The position numbers and the translations under genes are program-made. From the NCBI RefSeq assembly GCF_014529535.1, contig NW_023503493.1, forward strand, positions 13,424,001 to 13,488,000: a stretch of DNA of 64,000 nucleotides, written 5' to 3'. Shown piece after piece: positions 55,662-64,000 of this stretch. Origin of the DNA: Bradysia coprophila. Its lineage: Eukaryota > Arthropoda > Insecta > Diptera > Sciaridae. Positions within the stretch are counted from its first letter, which is position 1, and every line of letters starts with the position of its first letter. Under the pieces are notes generated by a model. It made no database searches. It saw only the letters and a list, made by a program, of their open reading frames with translations, and was not told where the DNA came from.

Positions 55662-57947
55662 CCTTAGACCGTTTCGTTATAGAAAAGATAAAACTGAAAC
55701 GTTTCAAAGTAAAAGCAAAACTGAATTGACATGGCTAAACTATAGTGCATGCCACTGCCACATTGCCACACTCTCCTTTCGTTTTTTAAGAATGAAAATG
55801 CAATTCAAATTACAAGTCTCACATATCAAATGTCTGGAAAGCTTTTGATTAGTATAGTTTTTCGTTGTGATACCGTATTGGATCGTGTAATATACAGACA
55901 TTTTATCTAGGTCACTACTTAATAATTCACGCTGTAAGTGCGCGTGTAAATAAGAAAATAGAAACAGAATCAGAACAGATGCAAGATGCAACGCTTCGGA
56001 AAATATTATGACTGCATGAATGTGAGTGGTACTCTAAATCAATGAAAATGTACATAAGGTATGGTCAAATCTAATGTCAGAATTTGTGTGTAGCGGAGGA
56101 AATCAAGGTTCTGAAACAACAGGTTCAGACACTCACGAAGGTGAGTAAAATCAAATTTGTTAAACGCACTCATTGTGTCGTCCACGGCCGGTAGAGTAGC
56201 GGTTAATTCTGTCTTATATTGGGATCGGTAGCGGAACTAATTCTAAGATTTTTTATTAAAAAAAAAATCACATTGGAACATCTGGTTGGGCAGCTGTAGC
56301 CCCAAGTAGTCGAAAAATCACGATTTTCAATGGGTGATATCTTCGAAAGGAATCAACCGTGGAAGTTTCGGATTGTTGATATTGATAGAGAGTTACAAGC
56401 CCTATCCACCACTAGTAACTGATTTTTTAGATGTTGTCTCTGATGGCCAATTTTTGACCATCTTTTTCTTTGCTACCGTCGGCGATTTTTGAACACTGCT
56501 GGAACACTTCCAACGTAATTTTTTTTAAATCAAAATATGTACAGTTGCTTAGCCTTAAGCTAAAGCTTTGTAACGATACCAAACATGATACACATCGGTG
56601 GCGACGCGTACCCTTTTTGTTAGATTTTTTGTAGCGAGATCGCTCTACGACGAAATTTACAAACGAATCTTAAATTTCGAAGTTGTAACTCAGCTACTTC
56701 GTGTACTTTGTTCTTGAATGATTTTTTCGTGTTAATAGACAACACTTGAGTGTCGCAGAAGTCAAATATGACTGATTTTGGTGTAGGTGTCACTATTGGG
56801 CTTATGCGGGAATTCTGGTTTCTTCTAAACCGTGCCTATAACTATAGACCAAACCATTTAGATTTAATCAAGTTATTGCCTTCGACAGCATTATACGTGA
56901 CGATATCTAGCGTCAAGGAATAGTCCAACAAATCGAATGAGCCATGAAACTCAATAAAAACCTTGAGTTCTTGTCCCAAAATGAGTTTCGAAGTTTTCGC
57001 GATATCACTCTTGAATTGTGTCCATTCAAAAATGATTTAGTAACCGACAATGGTGTGGATCGCCATATACGCCTGAATTTTTCCATTTCGTTCCCGAGGT
57101 CAACCTAACTATTAGCGAAAAATAGTTGCGAAAGTTCTAAAAATTTCTCATAGTGGAGAGCAAGAAGTCTTGAGGAAGCATCCAACGTATCTTTTTGAAA
57201 ATTTATTAACAAAGCACTGTTCCTAGGATGAAAATTCGTATATCAAACGCCTCCAAATTTTCATATGTGCTGTGTGTTTCTGCTTACTCTTATACATACC
57301 AAGAACGGACAACACAACTCCTATCCTACCGAAAGAAATGCAAATCTAATTCTCATATCATCGGCGCCCAAATTTGTTCTGTGTTCATGCAAGGAATAGT
57401 GCTATGACCCATTTCATGTTGAAACCTCGGGACTCGGGGGTTATATTTTCAAATATGAAGTGAGCTACAGCTGTGCATATTATCACAGAGGCCTTACTAT
57501 TATTGGAGTCTCCTAATTTCACTCTAGTTCGTCAAATTTTCTACAAAGAAGATTTCTTTGCTCCCTTTGCATTCTAACGACTACTAAGAACACCAAGAAA
57601 TCCATCGACCACCAACTCTTATTGTAAAAAAAAACAAACGAAAAGCTCACCTATTTGTTGCTAACAAAGTGATAGTGTGTGTGTGTAAAAAAAGTTCCAT
57701 CAATTTCTATCTCACTTCGCAAAACCTCTTCTAATACCTCTATGTGCCTGCACCACATACTTATATGGTCATGGTTTTCTCGATGATAAATCCACAGAGA
57801 TAAAAACATACCTGCACAGCGCGCATACTCTCTCAACCGAAAAATTGTTCGAAAAATTTTGGATTTATGGTATAAGAGGCACCGTCACCGGTATCAATCC
57901 AGTGATTTTGTTGATTTACAGTGGAAATAGTCAATAAAAATAGAGAC
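55662..57947. other. Intergenic between the odorant receptor and the SDR gene
   Basis: No gene supported. It includes MITE copy E (57210-57406), a TGTGTGTGTG patch near 57677 and, near 56185-56240, GGTAGAGTAGCGG followed by GGGATCGGTAGCGG, weakly tRNA-like but without a convincing B box. The segment 57840-57947 is presumably the SDR 5' region. Confidence 0.5.
57210..57406. mobile_element. CAGCACTGC foldback MITE, copy E (diverged)
   Basis: Left AAAGCACTGTTCCTAGGATG and right TTCATGCAAGGAATAGTGCT. The interior retains GCCTCCAAATTT and GCCCAAATTTG. It is the most diverged of the five copies; the target duplication is not readable. Confidence 0.6.
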
Positions 57948-58712
57948 ATGGACAAGTGGATCGGAAAAGTAGCTGTTGTTACGGGAGCATCAGCAGGAAT
58001 TGGTAAAGCAATTGTGAAAGACTTGGCCAAAGCTGGCATTCACGTCGTCGGACTGGCGAGACGCGACGAAAAAATCGTAGAATACGTCCGGGAACTAGGA
58101 AACACATCGGGTAAAGTGTATGCACGAAAATGTGATATATCCGACCAGCAATCGGTAAAACAGACATTCCAATGGATTGAACAGCAGTTCGGATCAATAA
58201 GCATTCTGATTAACAATGCGGCTATTCTGTACAACGGAACAATTCTCGATCCAGGTGATGATGCTATGGATCAACTGAATGCAGTTATCAATACGAATTT
58301 TACCGGTGCCGTTCAGTGCAGCCGAGAAGCGATACGATTGATAGAAAAGTCTTGTGATCACGGGCTGGTTGTTAATATCAATTCCATTGCCGGCAATTAT
58401 GTGCCGTTTGGAATGGGAACGAATGTGTATGCTGCATCGAAACACGCCCTTCGCGCGTTCAGCGAAGTATTGCGTCATGAGTTGGTCGTGAAAAAGGACA
58501 GTAAAATCCGAGTGTCGAACCTGAGTCCGGGTGTTGTAGAAACGGAAATGGCAGTGGCCGCAGGCATGGTTAGTGATGCTTCGTTGATTTATCAACATTT
58601 ACCGCATTTGTCGTCGGAGAATGTGTCTGAGTCAGTGATGTTTCTGCTGCAAGTTCCATACAATGTAAATATTACGCAGCTCACAATTCAGCCAGTGGGT
58701 GAGAAGGCTTGA
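57948..58712 (+). CDS. Classical short-chain dehydrogenase (farnesol dehydrogenase/DHRS11-like)
   Basis: Cytosolic NADP-dependent oxidoreductase of 254 residues if translation starts at the M-D-K-W at 57948; an in-frame ATG at 57921 would give 263, but family members begin at the M-D-x-W position. In the 263-residue numbering: cofactor loop T-G-A-S-A-G-I-G (21-28), an R-R pair after the second strand (47-48) favouring NADP(H), N-N-A at 98-100, and the catalytic tetrad Asn126, Ser155, Tyr170, Lys174 in Y-A-A-S-K. Single exon. The insect clade includes farnesol dehydrogenases acting in juvenile hormone synthesis or degradation and general carbonyl reductases; the substrate cannot be told from sequence. 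AATAAA at 58742 is about 30 bases after the stop. The 3' end faces the Nudix gene tail to tail, about 225 bases apart. Confidence 0.92.
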   Translation: MDKWIGKVAVVTGASAGIGKAIVKDLAKAGIHVVGLARRDEKIVEYVRELGNTSGKVYARKCDISDQQSVKQTFQWIEQQFGSISILINNAAILYNGTILDPGDDAMDQLNAVINTNFTGAVQCSREAIRLIEKSCDHGLVVNINSIAGNYVPFGMGTNVYAASKHALRAFSEVLRHELVVKKDSKIRVSNLSPGVVETEMAVAAGMVSDASLIYQHLPHLSSENVSESVMFLLQVPYNVNITQLTIQPVGEKA

Positions 58713-58741
58713 TGAACCATAAGGTGCACCGTTGCGGTTGT

Positions 58742-58747
58742 AATAAA
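58742..58747 (+). promoter_or_regulatory. Polyadenylation signal of the SDR gene
   Basis: AATAAA 29 bases after the TGA, in TGTAATAAAATAC. Confidence 0.6.
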
Positions 58748-58937
58748 ATACTTTCGAGACTCACTATCCAATGAAGTTTCTTTCCGATCGTTTTAACGTT
58801 TACCGAGTGGTCGAAAACATTAGATTGATTCGATCGCTAAATGAGCAATGAATGGAATGTGAGCGACTGCGTTGATTCTCAATGAAATACCGGGATCTGA
58901 GTCTTGAAAATTTTAATTTAGGATCACAGATAGCCCG

Positions 58938-60131
58938 CTACAAATTCCCTTTTTTAGTTACAACGTCGCCATCCTCTTGCGATGGCTCAAACGAAAACAG
59001 TTTATATTTTCTCCGCAACAGCTGATGCTCATGCTCAGTGCAATCGATTTTAATGCCCGCATCGCGATAATGGAGATACGTCCTCAGAAAACTGCGGTTC
59101 AGTTCGTGCACATTCGGATGTGTTAGGAATTCGTCGAAATCCATCCATTTACTGTCGGCTATTTCACGTGGACAATTCACCAACGCACTGTCGTCCGTTG
59201 TCGTCAAGGCCATTACGAAATACAGATCCGAACAACGGAAATTGAAACTATGAGCATGGCGTACGCTGAGCAAACTGAGGAATTTCGTTTTAACGCCCGT
59301 TTCTTCTTCAACCTCACGGATGACAGCGTCAACTAGATCTTCGCCTAGCAAGAGAACATTCGGGGATGAGTCAAAGCAAAATGAATTTAGCGAAATATAG
59401 TTCACCTGGCTCTACGTAACCGCCGGGTAGCTTCCAACTGCCAGCAATTATTGCTTGTTTCTCTGTTATCGACAGCACCTGATTTTTATTGTTGATCACC
59501 AGACCTCCAACTCCGACCATGGTGTGGGCGTACACAGGAATGTTTGATGTTTCGTCGGTCGGTAGCCATTTTACCTGCGAGAAAGACATTCGGCGGTTAA
59601 TGTCGAAATTCCATTGTATTAGAGTGGGGATTTAAGTTCAGTCAATTGCAAGGCTTTCATGGTCTACGACCTAAGCTTTGATCTAAAATCCTCGGGATTT
59701 TGGCCGAACTTTCCTTGACATTGAAGAGACCATTACCATCATAACAAATCCCTCTTTGGCATGATGAAAATCGAAACCATTCTACAATCGGGAGAGACGA
59801 GGATTAATCATCGCATCCGAAATTTTCAAGTCAACAACGTATACCTTCGCCAAAATGGGAACAACATCCGAATTACCCACATCGACTTTAAACCAAACCG
59901 ACCGACATTGTTGCTCTTGCCAATACTCTAGCGATTCTAAAAATAACGAACACATTTTCGACGTGAAATTGCCGTCCTTTTCTGTACAGTTGAAAGGTTG
60001 TAAAGGTTGAACTTACTTTGTAATTTAATTGGAAATTTTGTGATATCAAGTGGCTCGGATGCGGTACTACTGACTGTGACACCTTGATACCTGTCTCTAA
60101 TACCGTTGAATACATCTACTTTCGGTTCCAT
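58938..60131 (-). CDS. NUDT6: Nudix hydrolase, NUDT6-like
   Basis: Predicted 275 residues from five minus-strand exons: 60131-60017, 59936-59845, 59781-59737, 59574-59406, 59344-58938; introns 61-270 nt, phases consistent. The NUDT6-specific N-terminal domain is visible (F-N-G-I-R-D-R-Y near the start, S-V-W-F-K-V, G-F-D-F-H-H-A-K-E-G-F-V-M, K-W-L-P, I-P-V-Y-A-H). The Nudix box is complete across the exon 4/5 junction: Gly136, Glu142, Arg150-Glu151, Glu154-Glu155, Gly157, satisfying G-x5-E-x7-R-E-U-x-E-E-x-G-U, so metal-dependent pyrophosphohydrolase activity is expected. Downstream S-V-R-H-A-H and S-D-L-Y-F-V-M continue the fold. NUDT6 members hydrolyse nucleotide derivatives or act in RNA decapping in vitro; the true substrate is unknown. 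The vertebrate FGF2-antisense arrangement cannot be assessed here, as no FGF is present. Confidence 0.88.
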
Positions 60132-60807
60132 ATCAGTTGTTGAAATGAATTTTCTAAATGCGAATGTGATACGAGACGAGAGGTTGATTTCGTTTCTGTT
60201 ACCGTAATCGTTATACTAATCTTTATGCGCAGTTATCACACAGTCTAGTGATACCACCACTATCAATCGACACTAAAACACATTAGCTTATAATTTACCT
60301 CTCTTGAATGAAAAGTGGCCTTAAAATCGTCTCATTGATCGGAAAAGATTTTCTTATCAATTGTCTCGCCTGCTGCCAGCAATTCAACATTTACTTTTAA
60401 GCGGGTAGCGCTTGGAACACTAAAGTACACAAAATGTAAAATTAGCTTAAAACAAACTTGTTGACTGTCTTTGCAGCCAATAATAATCGAACGATTATCG
60501 AAAACTCCCGACAACTTTAATTCTCCAAAACAATTTTCATTTGAAGGTGAATTAACTTAAGTTGATTCGAGAGTATACAGTTCACTCCGCCTCACTAATT
60601 CATTTAATTTAAACTATCAATTAAGTGTTATTCTCACTCGTTCTCCATCACTGATAAGAAATTTGTTTTTGTTTCCGTGAGCAGAGTAGATTTTGACCCA
60701 CATATTTTGACGTTTCGAAACAAAACATTTGACGGTTGAGAAAAGGTAAAAGAAAAACATTTGAAGTGTTCAACTCTATGAAAAGTGACCCGACCTATTT
60801 TGAGTAC

Positions 60808-60992
60808 CCGTACCAGAGAAATGATAAGTTGGTACACCTGTGGCGAGATTTAAGGAGCATGTCGAAAAAATTGGCACCTCTCTTGAGAGAATTCGTATTT
60901 AATTCTCTCCCATACCGTACACAATTTTTAACCTCAGATTCCTTCTATATCGCCACAGGCGTACCAACTTATCATTTCTATAACCCATACGG
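60808..60992. repeat. 185-bp foldback
   Basis: CCGTACCAGAGAAATGATAA and GTTGGTACACCTGTGGCGA at left pair with TCGCCACAGGCGTACCAAC and TTATCATTTCTATAACCC at right. The apex is GAGAGAATTCGTATTTAATT CTCTC. Confidence 0.85.
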
Positions 60993-61223
60993 AATTTTAG
61001 TCTTTCAAGGGTTTCTTACATTATCAGTCGGTTCGATCAAAGAGAACAATCGATTGAAATAATCAAGCATGTTGATATGTCAAAAGTACGATATACTGTC
61101 CTTTACGCAGGGATTTCTTTTTTGAGAAATTCGAGAATTTTGTTAGTGAGAATTTGAAAATTTTCTCAAAAATGAAGAAAATGAGAAAATTTGCAAGTAA
61201 ATATATGGGTTGAGGTAAGGTTC

Positions 61224-61868
61224 ATAGAGTTACACTCAAGAGTTGGCGAGATGGCGCTTTTCTATGAAAATGCTACTTCTAAGAGGAAACCAGCATTTTG
61301 GGTGCCGATGCTCCAAATAATTGTATTCTTGTGGATAGTAGCTGTTGTTTTTACTGCTGTTACATGAATACTGTCTGACATTTTGTGTCATTTAATTTGT
61401 GTTGTGTTTGTTTGTTCTTAGAGTTGGTTTAAATCGTCACAGTATGTAATTGAAATAATAAATTTTAGGAGCAAATTCAACTAAAAGTAATAGTGAAAAT
61501 TATCGAATTATACTGAAAATTGTTTGACTTAGCTTAGTGAAAATATGAATTTGTGCAGTCAACAGTAAAAATACCACAAATTTCATTCAAGAATACTAAC
61601 AAATTGGTTGCAAAATAGTGTTGAATTGTCGTTACAGGCGTATCCAATTACATATTCGAGCAATTGTACAATCAGATTTTATGAATCTTCAAAAAAGAAA
61701 AAGTGCAATGGTTTGTTTTGATATGAGTCAGCATAATTTTCGTTTTGACATATCAACATATAACTCAGGGTTGAATACTACAAAGATGTGGTTGCCCATT
61801 TAGTGGCCACATGTATAGATGATAAAACGACGAAATGCCATCACGCCAACTCTCGAGTGTAACCCTAT
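61224..61868. mobile_element. 645-bp element with about 30-bp inverted ends
   Basis: ATAGAGTTACACTCAAGAGT then TGGCGAGATGGC at left; GCCATCACGCCAACTCTC then GAGTGTAACCCTAT at right. The flanks GGTAAGGTTC and GGTAAGGTCA agree at 8 of 10 bases and are probably an 8-10-bp target duplication. No coding capacity, so it is MITE-like. Confidence 0.7.
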
Positions 61869-62622
61869 GGTAAGGTCATTCAGACGCGCAGTCTAGCACA
61901 ATAGTTCGATGCTAATGACACCTTTTTTTTAAAATGGCTGACTATGATTTACTTGTGTTTCACAAAATGTCGTGCCTATCACAAAACAGATGGCCCAGCT
62001 TTCTAAGAAATTTTGTGATTTTAAAGAAAGGTAGAAATTTGTAAGAAACTTGAGAATATAGATGTGAGTGTCACCTGGGATAGAATCAGCTTGTATTAAG
62101 TGTCCATTCCACTCAACAAAAAGTACTCCGTGAGAGAGCCGTGAGAGAGCAAACTGTCAAATAATTTCATGATTTCGGTCTATTAACGTCGTAAGCAGGG
62201 ATTTTCTTGGTAAATCATTTTCCAATGTTTTACTGAATTTCCTACATTTTTTCGAATTTTCCTGCGCTTGTCCAAATTTTGTGTAAAATTCGAAGGAAAA
62301 TTTGGGAAAATCTGGGAGAAAATGTGTTTCTAAAAGTAGTCCTTGGTGTTCTAAGAGAGTAACTGTTGATAACATTTATGTGGGATTATTGATCAACACA
62401 AACTTTCTGTACACCAATATAAACGTCAGAACCCAGAGAGAGAAATTTAGAATATCAGTCTAGTTTTGACGCAAATCTCACAATCGCTGCACCGAATTTA
62501 CATTTTCTCTTTAGAAGTTATATATTTCATGAGGAATATGGATTGCCGCTGTCAAACAAATGCAAACACCGACAACAACAAAATTTAGCAACAAAAACCG
62601 GTGATCAACAAAATAACACAAA

Positions 62623-64000
62623 ATGCCATCGGATTGTCCAGAAGTGAGTGAAATTTGTGTAAACTCGTCTACTCTACGTAGTTGTATAGTCAGATTGGTT
62701 CTGTAAATTAAAATACGGAGTAAGACGGACTAGCCTACACATTAAATATCTTCCAGCAGGTCCAAGCTCAACAAATCATCATCATTCATCCGGGCTCGTT
62801 CAATCTACGAATTGGTCGGGCATCTGATTTGAATCCGCATCGGATTTTGCATGCAGTGGCTCGTCGACGGAAGCCAGGTGGAAACGTTTATTCGGACTCC
62901 TTCCTTCCCACAAGCATAGCAAAGGTGAAACGTCGTTGAATTGAATTAAACTATCGACGCGTCAACAAAATCAAAATTTCAGAGCAAGGAACTTCTTCAA
63001 GAGCTGGAGGACTGTCGAATTCAAGTATCGCACACGCTACAGTCATGCCTGCAATCGGATGGACGACGTCGTTACGCTACACCACCGCAGCAAATATCAG
63101 CATTCAATCGTAGATCGACACCGGACGTTGTGGTCGAAAAGTCGGAAGACTGGCTGCATCCGAATCTCGAAACGGTTTTCGGTGAGGAGATCTTGGATTT
63201 AGATCCGAACGGCGAGTACAACGTACATTTTCCGATTCGACGCGGGGAGTTCAATCTTCATTCGAATGTTGGTGGCTCGTTAACGTGCGTGTTGGCGGAT
63301 CTGCAAGAGATCTGGGAGTATGTGCTGCAATGTAAGATGGATATTAAGCTGAGGTTCGAACGAACAATTTCTCTTTGTTGCGGTGAAAGTGAATTTTTGG
63401 CAAATTTTTTACAGTGACCTGCATTCGTATAAAGCGGTTTTGGTCATTCCGGACATATATCATCGGGGTAAGAATTATTTCCGATTCGTTGCCACCGACA
63501 GTCATCACAATTTTCGATCCTTTAGGTCACTTGAAGGAGCTAATGAATTTAATGCTAACGAAAATTGGTTTCGGCAGCTGCTTTTTCGTTCAGGTGAGCA
63601 GCATTCGGTTGAACCCGGCACTTCCATGTCTACAATTTTTTTCACTTAATTTTATTAACCCAAAGGATCATGTAGCAGCAACATTCGGTGCCGGACTTGG
63701 CTATGCTTGTGTTGTTGACGTCGGTGATCAGAAGACATCCGTGTCCTGTGTAGAAGACGGAATTTCACATCCGAATACAAGGTTTGTCATACTCGTCTTC
63801 GTTTTCTGTGCTTCACTTGATTGTAACACGAAATCCATCGGTACAGAGTTCGTTTAGAATACGGCGGTGCAGACGTTACGCAGACATTTCACTGGCTACT
63901 ACAGAAATGTGCATTTCCATATAAAGAATGTGACGAAAAGATGCCACAAGACGCAATGCTTTTGAAATCGCTGAAGGAAGATTTCTGTCACGTGAATTTG
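62623..64000 (+). CDS. Arp8: Actin-related protein 8, 5' part (INO80 complex)
   Basis: Incomplete at the window end. Exons: 62623-62643, 62760-62924 (or 62757-62924), 62983-63353, 63415-63467, 63526-63593, 63666-63781, 63847 to beyond 64000. Recognised from I-I-I-I-H-P-G-S ... L-R-I-G-R-A-S, V-A-R-R-R-K, W-L-H-P-N ... G-E-E-I-L-D-L, Y-N-V-H-F-P-I-R-R-G, G-G-S-L-T-C-V-L-A-D, V-L-V-I-P-D-I-Y, K-I-G-F, A-T-F-G-A-G-L and V-V-D-V-G-D-Q-K-T-S-V-S-C-V-E-D-G. Arp8 is a nuclear actin-like subunit that binds nucleosomes and recruits INO80. The first exon encodes only seven residues. The exon 2 acceptor is CAGCAG, a tandem NAGNAG site that would add or omit one Gln. Confidence 0.93.

Larger units (their letters stand above)
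60140..62622. other. Intergenic between the Nudix gene and Arp8
   Basis: No gene supported. It contains a foldback (60808-60992), an element with inverted ends (61224-61868) and AAATTCGAGAATTTT-type low-complexity tracts (61120-61200 and 62190-62320). The 108-codon frame at 60736-61062 lies mostly on the foldback. Confidence 0.55.

Noticed and set aside
56180-56245. Second tRNA-like sequence (GGTAGAGTAGCGG)
   Set aside because: A-box-like word only; no convincing B box or terminator spacing.
60736-61062. 108-codon frame on the plus strand
   Set aside because: It runs through a 185-bp foldback with paired arms; no signal, domain or splice context.

Overview
The window is nuclear DNA of an insect, most probably a dipteran. 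The support is an insect-only odorant receptor gene, a DUF1091-type secreted protein typical of flies, a glycine-rich cuticle-type protein, short (about 60-80 nt) GT-AG introns inside conserved housekeeping genes, TATA-driven small secreted-protein genes, and very AT-rich, transposon-laden intergenic DNA. The species cannot be named from sequence alone; a nematoceran such as a fungus gnat is a guess.

Genes, left to right: DUF1091 secreted protein (+, 0.7-1.8 kb); WDR3/Utp12, a ribosome small-subunit processome protein (-, 5.6-8.8 kb); ING1/2-type PHD-finger protein (+, 15.5-16.6 kb); a small cysteine-rich secreted peptide gene carrying an in-frame stop (-, 18.2-18.4 kb); a glycine-rich secreted, probably cuticular protein (-, 22.9-24.2 kb); an intronless PIR1/DUSP11-like protein whose phosphatase active-site loop is destroyed (+, 39.6-40.5 kb); an SLC5-type sodium-coupled monocarboxylate transporter with 11 exons (+, 43.2-50.8 kb); an odorant receptor (-, 54.2-55.7 kb); a classical short-chain dehydrogenase (+, 57.9-58.7 kb); a NUDT6-like Nudix hydrolase (-, 58.9-60.1 kb); and the 5' part of Arp8, an INO80 subunit (+, 62.6 kb to the window end). 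They are independent eukaryotic transcription units; no operon-like or pathway clustering is evident, apart from the SDR and Nudix genes lying tail to tail.

The rest, about three quarters of the window and including the 15-kb desert at 24.3-39.5 kb, is dominated by short non-autonomous mobile elements and foldbacks: a 1.7-kb hAT-type element with a perfect 8-bp target duplication (36.8-38.5 kb); five copies of a foldback MITE with ends near CAGCACTGCTCCTAGCATG and 7-bp target duplications; four copies of a 1.0-1.5-kb family ending in AGCCCCGTACGAAGTAC, two of them head to head and carrying 144-bp tandem arrays; a 0.95-kb foldback in a transporter intron; and many 100-250-bp foldbacks. Several foldbacks share a GC-rich central 'hinge' resembling GAGCGAAGCGAGG in AT-rich arms, and at 28.9-29.4 kb two otherwise direct copies carry this hinge in opposite orientations.

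I found no CRISPR array, no viral gene and no gene cluster that looks like a new defence or biosynthetic system. The best leads are the dead-loop phosphatase-like protein, the stop-interrupted cysteine-rich gene with intact expression signals, and the flipping foldback hinges. Exon boundaries were placed by eye from splice consensus, reading frame and remembered family conservation; no search was run.
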